Source: DATKUA01 sp965602675 (GTDB lineage Bacteria; Acidobacteriota; DATKUA01). From it: a DNA stretch of 64,000 nt. The stretch lies in NCBI GenBank assembly GCA_965602675.1, contig CBFCZO010000007.1, positions 7,887 to 71,886 of the forward strand, given 5' to 3'. A model generated the notes under the pieces. The model searched no databases and was not told where the DNA came from. It saw nothing but the letters and a program-made list of their open reading frames with translations. Position numbers and translations under genes: made by a program. Shown here in pieces: positions 41,992 through 51,083 of the stretch; the first letter of the stretch is position 1, and each line of letters starts with the position of its first letter.

Positions 41992-43635
41992 TTACTTGCC
42001 GAGGCCCTTCATTCTGATTGCAGGAATGTAAGGATTATCCGGCAGAAGCTCGGGACGCTCCGCGCCGTCGGCCCAATGGCGGCCGATGGCGTAATAAAGG
42101 TTCATCGCTTGGATCGTGCCGTCGTAGCGCCAGCGCGGATCCATCTCGTCGCTCGGCTGATGGTAGCGACCGGCAAAAAGCTCTCCGAACATCTTGCTCG
42201 CATCTTCCTCGCTCATCCCGCGGACTTTACGGCCTGTGCCCGTTGAGAGAGCGACCACCCCGCGGGCGCAGAGCGGGAAATGGTCGGAACGGAAAGTGCC
42301 GCCGCCCCTGTCGGCCCCACCGATGTTGAGCGTCAGGCCGAGACGCTCGCCAATCGCCCTGACCGCATCCAGAGCGTTGGTGAATTTGACAATCCCTGCG
42401 CCGAAATCCTCGGTCGGGCCATAAACGTTGACGACATCGATGTTGACCGCAATTGCGGTTTTCTCAAGCGGGAAGATGGGATTTGTCGCATAGTACTCGG
42501 CTCCCAGCAGGCCGGTCTCTTCCGCAGTGGTAGCCATGAAGACTATCGAGCGCTCAGGCGGCGTCATCTCGCTGTAAGCCCGCGCCAGGCAGATGATGGC
42601 GGCGATGCCGGAAGCGTTATCCCGAGCGCCGTTGTAGATATTGTCGCCGTCTATCGCCCGGCCAACGCCGAAATGATCCCAATGGCCGCAGTAAACCACC
42701 GCCTCGTCGCCCTTGGTTGTGCCGGGCAGGATGCCGATGACGTTGGGCGTTTCAAACTCGCGGTGCTCCTGCTTGAACTCGGCTACGACGCTGATGCCGA
42801 GCGGCACAGGCTGGAAATCGCGGCCGTCGGCCTTTTCCTTCAGCTCGGCGTATGTTGTGCCGACAAAGGCAAGTGCCTTGTCGAACGCAGGCTGGGCAAC
42901 CCAGGAGTTGATCAGGAGTTGATTCGGGATGGTGCCCCTGATCTGGATGCGCTCGATCGCCCAGGAGTTCTGCACGACGCTGAAGTTGTAAGTCGCCGTC
43001 TCGTCGGTGTGGATAAGGATGATACCCTTCGCACCCTTTGCCCGCGCGATCTCCTCCTTGTAGGTCCAGCGGCCGTAGTAGCTGAGCGATTCATTATAGA
43101 ATCCGGTCTTCTCCAGGTCGGGATCGTTGACCAGCATTACCAGGATCTTGTCCTTGACGTCCACTCCCTTGTAATCATCCCAATCGTACTCCGGCGCTTC
43201 AATCCCATAGCCGACGAACAGCAAGTCACCCTCTGCGCCGACCGAGTCAAGCGGCAGCTCGCTGTTGACCACAACCTCGTCCACCGGCGCGAAGCTGACG
43301 CTCTGCCCACCGGCGGAAAGCGTGAAATTGACGGAATCCTGAATCGTTTCGATGCCGAGCATCGGCACCTGCTGGAAATAACCCCGCTCCTCGGAGATCG
43401 GCTGAAGCCCGATCGCTTCGAACTGAGCAGCGATGTAGGCCGCGGCCAACTCGCCGCCGCGAGTGCCGGGAGCCCGGCCTTCGCAGATATCGCTCGCGAG
43501 GAACTTCAGGTGCGCGACAAACTCCGATTCGGAGAATCTCGGCTGATCAGCGGTCCCCTGCTTTTCCGCTCCGCCGAGACAAAGACCGGTCGTTAAAAAC
43601 ATCGCGGCTAATAATAAGATTACTCTTTCCCTCAT
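41992..43635 (-). CDS. Secreted M28-family zinc aminopeptidase with PA domain
   Basis: About 547 residues with a signal peptide (VILLLAAMFLTTGLCLG). A protease-associated insert (residues about 130-270, including AKGAKGIILIHTDE) interrupts the catalytic domain. Zinc and catalytic residues are visible in order: CGHWDHFG (His and Asp), YNGARDNASG (bridging Asp), TAEETGLLGAEYY (Glu-Glu) and a late RSDHFPLCARGV (His). The pattern is that of M28 peptidases related to glutamate carboxypeptidase II and leucine aminopeptidase. ATG 43635 is preferred because GGAGGAG precedes it; the frame is open to 43683. It acts outside the cytoplasm on peptides, which agrees with other envelope peptidases in this window. 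Confidence 0.92.
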   Translation of the reverse strand: MRERVILLLAAMFLTTGLCLGGAEKQGTADQPRFSESEFVAHLKFLASDICEGRAPGTRGGELAAAYIAAQFEAIGLQPISEERGYFQQVPMLGIETIQDSVNFTLSAGGQSVSFAPVDEVVVNSELPLDSVGAEGDLLFVGYGIEAPEYDWDDYKGVDVKDKILVMLVNDPDLEKTGFYNESLSYYGRWTYKEEIARAKGAKGIILIHTDETATYNFSVVQNSWAIERIQIRGTIPNQLLINSWVAQPAFDKALAFVGTTYAELKEKADGRDFQPVPLGISVVAEFKQEHREFETPNVIGILPGTTKGDEAVVYCGHWDHFGVGRAIDGDNIYNGARDNASGIAAIICLARAYSEMTPPERSIVFMATTAEETGLLGAEYYATNPIFPLEKTAIAVNIDVVNVYGPTEDFGAGIVKFTNALDAVRAIGERLGLTLNIGGADRGGGTFRSDHFPLCARGVVALSTGTGRKVRGMSEEDASKMFGELFAGRYHQPSDEMDPRWRYDGTIQAMNLYYAIGRHWADGAERPELLPDNPYIPAIRMKGLGK

Positions 43636-43884
43636 TTTACTCCTCCCCGTAGGTTTGCGGCTGACAGAAAGCTGGTAACCCATAAATGCACGGATTAAAC
43701 CGATTTAACAGCCGGTAAAGCAAATCTCCCGACTAACTGGTATCACCGACTCAGCATTACATTTTGTCAAAAAGTTCGCGGTTTTCACAGAGTAAATGTT
43801 GCGCCCGGCTCACAACAAATTGATGAAAACCGGCCTCGGGGGTATCATCCAATCGGAATCGCTGCAAAAGCAGGGAGGAGAGAC

Positions 43885-44643
43885 ATGCCGCCGACACACG
43901 AAGCAATTGATCGCGTGATGAAGAAACTCCGACTGGAAACACCACTGGTTGCCATCTACGACGCTTCCCCGTCGGATGAGTTCGCTCCCATGCTGAAGGC
44001 CAAGGGACACGCGTGCTGTTTCGCCTTCTATAAGAGCTGGCTGGACGGCGAAACAGTCGCTTTCGTCAAAGCCCCTGAGGAGAGTAATGATTTTGCCGAG
44101 CCGACCCACGGCTGCCCCGGCGCACAGCGGGCGCTCGGCCTGACGAAGGATTACCCTCCCTTCATGGCTCATTTCCTTACAGACGGTGTGGGCGCACCCA
44201 TGGGAGAGGGCCTGATGGCCACCCCTGAGCTGGCGCAGGAATTCCTCGACCGGGCGGTTGCGCCGGAGGTTTCCGGCGATTCAGTTTTGATCGGCCCGCT
44301 AAAGCTTGACCAGTGGGACAAAGTCAGGAGTGTGACATTCCTCGTCGACGCCGACCGCCTCTCAGCCGTGATGCGCCTGGCCGGATTCTGGTCGTCAGAT
44401 CCGGATCTCGTCTCTGCGCCCTTCTCATCGGGTTGCGGGCTCCTCTGGCGCGACCTGATAAACCAGGAACGCGACAGGCCGCTGATCGGCTGCACAGATA
44501 TGGCAATGCGCAAATACCTGCCGCCGGAGATCCTTTGCCTGACCGTCACGCCACAGCGCTTCGAGCAGATGATGACAATCCCGGATGGCTCATTCCTCGA
44601 CAAAACGTGGTGGAACGAGCTGATGGACAGCCGCGGCCTCTGA
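43885..44643 (+). CDS. DUF169-family protein
   Basis: A 252-residue cytoplasmic protein of the DUF169 (COG2043) family: an N-terminal LETPLVAIYDASPSDEF, CCFAFYKSWLDGETVAF, HGCPGAQRALGL, then SVTFLVDADRLSAVM and a Cys-rich FSSGCGLLWRDL. Conserved Cys residues near 48, 77 and 180 suggest metal or cluster binding in the family, whose function is unknown. GGGAGGAG lies 6 nt before the ATG. It is transcribed away from the M28 gene and alone. Confidence 0.85.
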   Translation: MPPTHEAIDRVMKKLRLETPLVAIYDASPSDEFAPMLKAKGHACCFAFYKSWLDGETVAFVKAPEESNDFAEPTHGCPGAQRALGLTKDYPPFMAHFLTDGVGAPMGEGLMATPELAQEFLDRAVAPEVSGDSVLIGPLKLDQWDKVRSVTFLVDADRLSAVMRLAGFWSSDPDLVSAPFSSGCGLLWRDLINQERDRPLIGCTDMAMRKYLPPEILCLTVTPQRFEQMMTIPDGSFLDKTWWNELMDSRGL

Positions 44644-44807
44644 GCCACCGACCGGCTTAGAAGCGGCTGCAGAGCTCCCCCGTGGAAGCAGTAACTCGTT
44701 CCCTTACAGAGACGAAATCACGTAAGCACTCTGCAGTACAAAGGTTAGGATGATGAGAGAGAAGTAGGAAAAGGAGCAGGCCAGTCTTACTCCCCGTTCC
44801 AGTCGCG

Positions 44808-45578
44808 CTATTTCGTCCCTGCCTTCGTATGGTCTTCGTGGCAGCCGACGCAGTTCATCTTGCCGACTTGCGTCGGGCCTTCGCCGTCCCTGCCATGGCA
44901 CTCGAGGCAGTACGCCGTCTCCGGCATAATGGTAAGAGGTGATTCGAACGTACCTTCGAGCCGGGCATTGAGGCTTGCCGCCGCTCTAGCTGAAATCTCC
45001 GCAGCCAACCACCCGCAGCGCTCGCTATGCTCTTTTGAACCCAATTTGTAGCCGGAATTCGAAATTGAAACATGGCACAAGGGCGAGCCGGCCTTTGCTG
45101 GCACCAACTCAACATCGTTTCTCGGATTCTTCGGCGCGAAAGAGGGTAGCTCGGTCTGAACGTAATAACGGAACAGATCATCGATGATCGCCGTCCTCTC
45201 GCTGCCGCTGGCGAACAACGCCACCACCGCGGAAGCGCCGTTGAGCGCCCCGCAGACCGTGCCCCAGTTCGCTACGCCCCCGGCGCCGTATGACATCATT
45301 GCACTGGGGAATCCGCTGTAAGGCTCCCCGAATTTGTCGGCCAGCAGGCCGATTATACCGTTGAATCCCGCAAACATGCAGCCCCCCTGCCGGAAGTCCC
45401 TGTACGCCCTCTCGGCGACTTCTGCGGGATCGAGTTTCTTGTAAGGCCAGGGGAACTCGGCCGCATGCGCCGAGGCCGCGCATGAAACTGCGCTCCCTAG
45501 AACGCTCCCGCCTAATAGAGATACGCCGGCAATCCCCCCCGCGCCGAACAACTCCCTCCTCGTCACTCGATATGCCAT
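44808..45578 (-). CDS. Tat-exported C_GCAxxG_C_C-family protein with two C-terminal hemes (split-Soret cytochrome c-like)
   Basis: About 256 residues. A Tat signal (V-T-R-R-E-L-F-G) leads a redox domain with the spaced Cys pattern of the C_GCAxxG_C_C family: GGCMFAGFNGIIG, GTVCGALNGASAVVAL, PLCHVSIS and ERCGWLAAE. The last 35 residues carry two heme sites, CLECH and CVGCH. This order matches what I recall of split-Soret cytochrome c of Desulfovibrio, a dimeric periplasmic diheme protein that also binds an Fe-S cluster. ATG 45578 is chosen (AGGAG 8 nt upstream); a GTG at 45587 is in frame. The electron partner is unknown; the octaheme cytochrome 4.5 kb away is a possible one. Confidence 0.82.
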   Translation of the reverse strand: MAYRVTRRELFGAGGIAGVSLLGGSVLGSAVSCAASAHAAEFPWPYKKLDPAEVAERAYRDFRQGGCMFAGFNGIIGLLADKFGEPYSGFPSAMMSYGAGGVANWGTVCGALNGASAVVALFASGSERTAIIDDLFRYYVQTELPSFAPKNPRNDVELVPAKAGSPLCHVSISNSGYKLGSKEHSERCGWLAAEISARAAASLNARLEGTFESPLTIMPETAYCLECHGRDGEGPTQVGKMNCVGCHEDHTKAGTK

Positions 45579-45840
45579 CGCCTCCACTCCTTTGCCACAC
45601 TGGTTTTATCAACCCAGTGTTTAACGTGATTCCGTCCAACCCCGCTGTAGCCTACATCACAACACTCAAGCCGAACCCGGCGGCCCTGAATCCGCCGCTG
45701 GATGAAATTGCCCAACACGGCACAATCCTGTAGTGGAGCCTTCTCGGCCCCGGTCTTCATCCATGTATATTTGCGTCAGACCTCTTTATTACGCGGCCAA
45801 CCTGAAGGATCGCCCTACAGCACGAATCCCGCTGCCACGT
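45579..45840. other. Intergenic region, no gene
   Basis: About 260 nt without a supported gene; only short open frames without ribosome sites. It contains the promoter side of the split-Soret-like gene and the end of the large Ntn-hydrolase gene; no clear hairpin was seen. Confidence 0.4.
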
Positions 45841-48800
45841 TCAATTCAATTCGAACACGTAGCGCTCGACCGGGTGGTAACCCCGGCGCACGATCTCCTC
45901 GCCCTTGTAAACCGCCCAAGAGGGCACGCCGCGCTCATAGCGCCGGGTCATGTGGTAGAGCTGCATCGTGCTGTTGGAGAGCATCAGGTAGAGGACCTTG
46001 TCGCGGTTCCACGGGTTGGGCAACACAATTACCAAGCCGTCGTCGGGCCGCGCGAACAGCTCGCCGCGCCAGCGGAACCAGTTGCGGCCGACCTCAAGCT
46101 CATCCAGCTTCCCGGCAATCTCGGTTATCAGAGTGTTGTCATGCGGTGCGCCCACGACGATCAGGTCGTGCGAGGCCAGCTCATCGCGCGTGATTTCACA
46201 GTCCTTGCGCAGCGGCGGTAGGATCTCGCTGTATGCGTCGGCCAAGGTCTCCTGCCACTGCAACGCCAACGAGTGGTTGGCTTCGATCTGCCGCGCCGTG
46301 CCGTAGACGATTTTCGTGTGATGGAAGTCGTCGACGAAATTAGCGAAGATATAGAAATTGTCGCGCTCGACGGGGAAATCGTTGCCCGAATTGAAGACAA
46401 CCTTTGTGGGCTTGGCCGGAACGCTCACCATGAACGATGAAACGGCGCCGCTGATCTCCATCGGCATGCGGTGAACGGTCACGCCACAAAACACATCGAC
46501 TGTCCCGAACAGGTGGTAAGGCTCCCCGCGCTGGGTAACCTCGAAGTTCACTTGCCAGGATTCACCGCCGGCCCGTTCAGCAGTCACTTTCACCTCCGGC
46601 GCAGGCAGGCCCTTGCGGCCGATCCATTGCTCGATGAAGCCGCGCAGCGGCTTACCCGAAATCTGCTCTGCCGCGGAAATAAACTGCCCGGTGCTGATTT
46701 CTTTATCGGTGAAAACGCTGTAAACCTCGTCCATCATCTTGAGGAACAGGTCGTTGCCGAGCAGCAGCCGCAACTGATGAAGGACATACGTTCCCTTGAT
46801 ACGCGGAACCTGGTAGAAGCGGTATGCGTCGAAGCGCTCTTCGGTCTCCAGCGGCACGAGGTCCTCCTCGCGCGAGACGGTGTAGAGGAAGGCGTTGTTC
46901 AGCCCGGCCAGTTCGTCGCTGAGCCGGCCGGCAGCCTCGCCGGGATTGCCGGGCATGCCGTCCAATAGACGCCAGTAGGCCGGGGAACCGCTGATCAGCC
47001 AGCTCTCGGCCTGGGTGGCGGGGTAGATGGAGTTGCGCCACAGGCTGCGCTTGTCGATTCGGTAAATATCCGCTGCCGCCGAAACGTCGAGCCTCGTGAG
47101 GTAGATCGGCTCGGGAGCAGGCATCCTTGCTTTTCCACCAAGAGCATGCAGCTTGTCGGTGACGAAAATCGGGCTGGGCGTGGAATAGCCGAGGCTGAGA
47201 TGCGGCTCGGCGCCGGGAAGATCAGCGACGAAGCGGTCGCCGACGAACTTGTGCCGCAGCGTCAGCTTCCCGTAGTGGGCCAGGAAAACGAGCTGGTCGG
47301 CCATGTCGCCGGTGGTTATCTTGCCGTCGCAGGCGTGAGCCCGGTTGATCGGGGAGGAAGCCCACAACTCCGATACGGCGATCGAGTCAATCTCGCCCTT
47401 TTTACGGTGATAGAACTCATTGAAGGCCAGGTCGCGGTTCCACGGGCGGAACATCAGGTCGTAGGGAGCGTTGTCGGCGTTGACGATATACTCCTTGCGG
47501 ACCTCCAGATCCTTGTTGTTGTTATTGCACCAGTAGTAGTCGGTTAGCCCCGCGGGGAAATCGCCCTCGCTGCTGCGCCACAGACGCCACTTGTAAGTTC
47601 CCAGCAGGAAGATGCCGACTTCGTCGTTCTTGGCGTCGGCGAAGGGCCACTCGTTGGTGTACTGCCCGTTGTTGCGATCGGTTAGGATCTCGACAACATC
47701 GTCGATCGAGTCGCCGTACTGCATCGCTTTGCGGATGCGGTTGCTCTGCGGTGTCCCCTCGTCGTTATAGGGCGTCTGGCTGACGGTGGTCTCGCCGATG
47801 ACGATGCCGGCGTCGTTGATGTAAAAGTCGGAGCCCGAATGGAGGCCGCCGGGGAAGGTGTGGTAGACAATGCGGTGCCCCTTGGAGGGTACGACGTCGC
47901 AGATCACGTCCCAATGTACCCCGGTGTAGCCGTTCCACATAAAGATCTGACCGAAGACGAAACGCCCGTCCTCCGTGGCCGACCCGGTTGCGGTAATGGC
48001 CGAGCACTTGTGATGCTCATCGCTGATTAACAGCTCATCTTCATGCTTGAGAAAGTTGATCCCGGACGTAGCGTTGGCTGTTCGTTGTAATGCGCCGCGC
48101 ATTTGGCCGAAGTCGATGATCGAGTTGATCCCGGCGATGTCGACTACATCAAGCGGCCTGCCGTCGAATCTCGCTCCCGCGTAGGAAGCGCCGTCGGCGA
48201 TCCCCTTCATCTCGACCTGATACTCCTCATCGTAGCGGTTGAGCATAAAGGCCTGGGTCATGAAGCGGATGGTGTTCCAGCCGTCTCCGGGATTGGCTCT
48301 GTTCTGGCGGATTGCGAGTTTGTTTATATACTCGACGATCTCATCCGACACCAGGTAGCCGTACTGATATCCGCGGTCGTAAGGCTCGCCCTCGATATGG
48401 ACGAAGATCCAGCCGCGGTCGTCGTAACGGTAGGCGGGTCCGAACCAGCTTACCGTCTCCAGCGGGATGTAACGGCTGATGTTGTCGATCTTCTCGAGCT
48501 TGACGTCGTCGAACCAGGCCTTGCCCGTCGCCGTTCCGTTGAAACCAAAATTCACTTTCACCCGGTCTTTCTTCTTGGTGGCGATGAACAACACCTCGAT
48601 CTCGCGCCATCCCGACGTAGCACCCACGGCGGGAGAGTGATTGGTGAAGGGAAACGAGAGCATCGTCAGGCACGCAGGAACCGCTGTGGGAAAATGTGAG
48701 GTCGGATCGGAAAAGGCGTCCTCGGTCTTTACCCAGCCACTCAGCCGGTAGAGGTGGCCGATTACTAAATCTACAGGTTGCGAGCTTAGAGTGATGCTGC

Positions 48801-49047
48801 CGGGCGCAGAGTGGCTGATTATCAGGCTCGAGCCGCCGCTGTGCCTGACTGCCGAGTCAACCATGACAGCATTTCCGCCGGGAACATCCGTTTCGAGTTC
48901 CCAACCGGCAGGCGATCCTTCCCCGTCGCGCTCTTCGAAACCGGGATTCGTCAGCGGGATATCTTCGTCGGCAAGCGCCGATAGTCCGACGAAAAGCGGC
49001 AAGATCAGAGCGGTTAGCAGAATTCTATAAGACTTCTTCTCAGGCAT
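45841..49047 (-). CDS. Large exported C45-type Ntn-hydrolase fused to carbohydrate-binding-like and M1 peptidase-like regions
   Basis: A 1068-residue exported protein (signal ending VGLSALA). Residues about 30-187 are a carbohydrate-binding-like beta-sandwich (LTNPGFEERDGEGSPAGWE, TGKAWFDDVKLEKI). Residues about 200-600 look like a C45 / acyltransferase-type Ntn-hydrolase: EGEPYDRGYQYGYLVSDEI, then HHKC348-SAITATGSATEDG, where Cys348 fits the autocatalytic nucleophile, and SDFYINDAGIVIGETT. Residues about 640-850 (FYQVPRIKGTYVLHQLRLLLG, ISGKPLRGFIEQWIGRKGLP) resemble the helical end of M1 aminopeptidases but have no HExxH zinc motif. The last about 170 residues (LIVVGAPHDNTLI, YLMLSNSTMQLYHM) are unassigned. 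ATG 49047 follows GGGGAGGAG. It may hydrolyse amides, perhaps N-acyl or peptide bonds; substrate unknown. Confidence 0.78.
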   Translation of the reverse strand: MPEKKSYRILLTALILPLFVGLSALADEDIPLTNPGFEERDGEGSPAGWELETDVPGGNAVMVDSAVRHSGGSSLIISHSAPGSITLSSQPVDLVIGHLYRLSGWVKTEDAFSDPTSHFPTAVPACLTMLSFPFTNHSPAVGATSGWREIEVLFIATKKKDRVKVNFGFNGTATGKAWFDDVKLEKIDNISRYIPLETVSWFGPAYRYDDRGWIFVHIEGEPYDRGYQYGYLVSDEIVEYINKLAIRQNRANPGDGWNTIRFMTQAFMLNRYDEEYQVEMKGIADGASYAGARFDGRPLDVVDIAGINSIIDFGQMRGALQRTANATSGINFLKHEDELLISDEHHKCSAITATGSATEDGRFVFGQIFMWNGYTGVHWDVICDVVPSKGHRIVYHTFPGGLHSGSDFYINDAGIVIGETTVSQTPYNDEGTPQSNRIRKAMQYGDSIDDVVEILTDRNNGQYTNEWPFADAKNDEVGIFLLGTYKWRLWRSSEGDFPAGLTDYYWCNNNNKDLEVRKEYIVNADNAPYDLMFRPWNRDLAFNEFYHRKKGEIDSIAVSELWASSPINRAHACDGKITTGDMADQLVFLAHYGKLTLRHKFVGDRFVADLPGAEPHLSLGYSTPSPIFVTDKLHALGGKARMPAPEPIYLTRLDVSAAADIYRIDKRSLWRNSIYPATQAESWLISGSPAYWRLLDGMPGNPGEAAGRLSDELAGLNNAFLYTVSREEDLVPLETEERFDAYRFYQVPRIKGTYVLHQLRLLLGNDLFLKMMDEVYSVFTDKEISTGQFISAAEQISGKPLRGFIEQWIGRKGLPAPEVKVTAERAGGESWQVNFEVTQRGEPYHLFGTVDVFCGVTVHRMPMEISGAVSSFMVSVPAKPTKVVFNSGNDFPVERDNFYIFANFVDDFHHTKIVYGTARQIEANHSLALQWQETLADAYSEILPPLRKDCEITRDELASHDLIVVGAPHDNTLITEIAGKLDELEVGRNWFRWRGELFARPDDGLVIVLPNPWNRDKVLYLMLSNSTMQLYHMTRRYERGVPSWAVYKGEEIVRRGYHPVERYVFELN

Positions 49048-49314
49048 TATTCTCCTCCCCTGATGCGGCATGTGGAAAAACAACCTCAGTAACCCGAAAC
49101 CTATTCTAGCCGCTTTCTTACCTAAGCGTAAAGAAGATGAAATTATAATGGAAACGCCATTATTTCATTTTATGGAGGCGCTTTATTTACCTGGGAACGC
49201 CGATCAAGTCTTCCATAACCGAGAAAAATATTGCGTCGAAGTTTTTTTTATGCGATACATGAATCCTAACCAACATATACACTCTCGGGCAGAGTGCGTT
49301 ACTAGGAGGGGAAA

Positions 49315-49512
49315 ATGAAGGTATTGGAGTGGCTTGCTTTGATCATCGTATTTATCGGGGCAATCAACTGGGGGCTCGTCGGGCTGTTTGATTTCAACCT
49401 CGTAACATACCTGTTTGCCTCAATGGAATGGTTAGTGAAGACAATCTACGTCATCGTGGGGCTTGCCGGTATTGTACTCCTCATCTGCAAGTTTGCTACT
49501 GCGAAGGAATAA
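49315..49512 (+). CDS. DUF378 small membrane protein
   Basis: A 65-residue inner-membrane protein with two transmembrane helices (about residues 3-30 and 40-60) and the DUF378 signature A-I-N-W-G-L-V-G-L-F. AGGAGG 6 nt before the ATG gives a strong start. The function of the family is unknown. It is alone and followed by a perfect terminator. Confidence 0.92.
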   Translation: MKVLEWLALIIVFIGAINWGLVGLFDFNLVTYLFASMEWLVKTIYVIVGLAGIVLLICKFATAKE

Positions 49513-49532
49513 CGCCCGTGATTATTTCACCA

Positions 49533-49567
49533 AACCTCCCCGGGGGCCCACTGGGGAGGGTTTTTTG
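49533..49567 (+). terminator. Intrinsic terminator of the DUF378 gene
   Basis: ACCTCCCC-type stem (49534-49541) pairs with GGGGAGGG (49553-49560), followed by TTTTTTGTT. Confidence 0.9.
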
Positions 49568-49654
49568 TTATCTTTAAACAAGAACCGTTCTCTTTCTCTA
49601 TCAAAAATTTGTTTGATTAAGGTGCCCTGGGTGTGCTACAAGGCAATAACTCGT

Positions 49655-50354
49655 AACTGTCCCTATTTAAATAGAAAATGCCACGCAGACCAAGAATAGT
49701 GATACAAGGCGTTGCCCACCTCTTGACGCAGAGGGGCAACAACAGTCAGGACGTCTTCCTAGCCGATAAGGACAAGATTGCCTACCTGGAAAAGCTCACA
49801 AAAAAGGCGGAGAAATACTCGCTGGAGATCCTGGGGTACTGCCTGATGAGCAACAACGTCCACCTGATCGGCACACCCCGGAAACCGGAATCACTGGCGA
49901 AGGCCTTCGGACGCACGAATCTCTCTTACACCCAATACTTCAACGAAAAGTACAGTTTCAGCGGGCACCTCTGGCAGAATCGTTACTATTCCTGCCCGCT
50001 CGACGAGGAACACTTCTGGCGAGCGCTCTGCTACATCGAGAGAATTCCCGTGAGGGCCGGCCTCGTCGAGAACGCCTGGTCATACAGCTGGTCCAGCGCG
50101 GCTGCGCATATCGGCAATGACTCGCTCGATAAACTGATCGATCTGCGTAAATGGGAATCCATGGCAGCCGGCATCGGCTGGGAATCCCAGCTCAAACGCC
50201 CCGATGACAAGAAGACAATCTCGAGGATAAACCGCAGTCTGAAATCCGGCCGCCCCCTGGGCAATGACGATTTCATCGACGCTCTGGAGCTGAAAACAAG
50301 CCGCCGCCTCCGCCCGCTGCCCGTCGGCCGCCCGCCCAATAAATAGGGACAGTT
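49655..50354 (+). mobile_element. REP-associated tyrosine transposase unit bounded by 14-bp inverted repeats
   Basis: AACTGTCCCTATTT (49655-49668) and its exact inverse AAATAGGGACAGTT (50341-50354) flank the transposase gene; the right repeat overlaps the stop codon. A related ATAACTGTCCTTAT word lies at 50404-50417. The repeats may be the recognised ends or relics of REP-like sequences. Target duplications were not seen, as expected for this single-strand mechanism. Confidence 0.65.
49678..50346 (+). CDS. REP-associated tyrosine transposase (Y1/HUH superfamily), HUH motif altered
   Basis: A 222-residue protein of the RAYT/TnpA-REP family: PRIVIQGVAHLLTQRGNN at the N-terminus, ILGYCLMSNNVHLIG, SFSGHLWQNRYYSCPLDEEHFW with the catalytic Tyr region, and YIERIPVRAGLVENAWSYSWSS. 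Such enzymes nick and join single-stranded DNA and mobilise or maintain REP hairpins. The usual N-H-V-H-L metal motif reads N-N-V-H-L here, so the first His of HUH is replaced by Asn and catalysis may be lost. The ORF is otherwise intact and begins inside a spacer following the left inverted repeat. No second transposon gene is present. Confidence 0.9.
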   Translation: MPRRPRIVIQGVAHLLTQRGNNSQDVFLADKDKIAYLEKLTKKAEKYSLEILGYCLMSNNVHLIGTPRKPESLAKAFGRTNLSYTQYFNEKYSFSGHLWQNRYYSCPLDEEHFWRALCYIERIPVRAGLVENAWSYSWSSAAAHIGNDSLDKLIDLRKWESMAAGIGWESQLKRPDDKKTISRINRSLKSGRPLGNDDFIDALELKTSRRLRPLPVGRPPNK

Positions 50355-50416
50355 CCTTGTTAAGCTCACGCAATTATCAGCCTTCCGCAACTCACAGGAT
50401 AATATGATAACTGTCC

Positions 50417-50929
50417 TTATCTGAGCACAAACTCCCACGCACAATGGTATTCCGGCGGGTGAGGATCGGGCGGGCACGTGAGACAGCGCGTCCGGAAGCG
50501 CGGATCGATTGTCGATGCAAAGGTAGTGTACTCGACTATGCCCACCTCCTTGCACGGAAACGGCTCCAGGCCCTTGCGCTCACGGGCTGACTGCACCCGG
50601 CAATTGTTCATCGTCAGAATCACGGTTTTGTCGTCGACGACCTCTATTGTCTGTACGTTGATGAATGAATAAAGGCGACGGTCGAGAGCCTTAGCAAGAG
50701 CGTCAACTCCACCGCCTTCCGGTATCTCGTGACGCTTCATGATTCTCCCGGCTTCAATCGGCGAAAACCGCCCCCACGCTTCCTTGTCGAGATCGATGGC
50801 ATCCCTTATTCCAAAGCGGCCTTCAACAGCCTGAAACCAAAGGCCGTCGTGCGCGAGCCACAGCTTCGCGGCATCGGCAAGCATGTCGATGATTAGTTCC
50901 TTATCATATTTATCTATATCCCTGGCCAT
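50417..50929 (-). CDS. DUF6125-like cytosolic protein
   Basis: About 170 residues, no signal peptide. The motif series AKLWLAHDGLWFQAVE, LDKEAWGRFSPIEAGRIMKR, NNCRVQSARERKGLEPFPCKE, FASTIDPRFRTRCLTCPPDPHP and YHCAWEF fits proteins annotated as DUF6125, common in anaerobes. Five Cys in the C-terminal half, including C-L-T-C-P-P, may bind a metal or cluster. Family function is unknown. The frame is open to 51034, but ATG 50929 with a G-rich ribosome site is where relatives begin. It diverges from the adjacent flavoprotein gene. Confidence 0.72.
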   Translation of the reverse strand: MARDIDKYDKELIIDMLADAAKLWLAHDGLWFQAVEGRFGIRDAIDLDKEAWGRFSPIEAGRIMKRHEIPEGGGVDALAKALDRRLYSFINVQTIEVVDDKTVILTMNNCRVQSARERKGLEPFPCKEVGIVEYTTFASTIDPRFRTRCLTCPPDPHPPEYHCAWEFVLR

Positions 50930-51083
50930 GAATCCCCCCGTTAAAAAGGCGTGTTGGTTCTTCTCCCTGCCAATATTAGCGGAACCGGGTAGGGATATGA
51001 AGTGCGATCCGACTCGACGTTGACAGCAATGCATGTTTCTGCGTACTTTGCACTCAATCCAACATCAACAGTGAGGGGGCACG

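Noticed and set aside
42280..43596. 438-residue plus-strand frame opposite the M28 peptidase
   Set aside because: Shadow frame; the peptidase carries all metal-site motifs in order.
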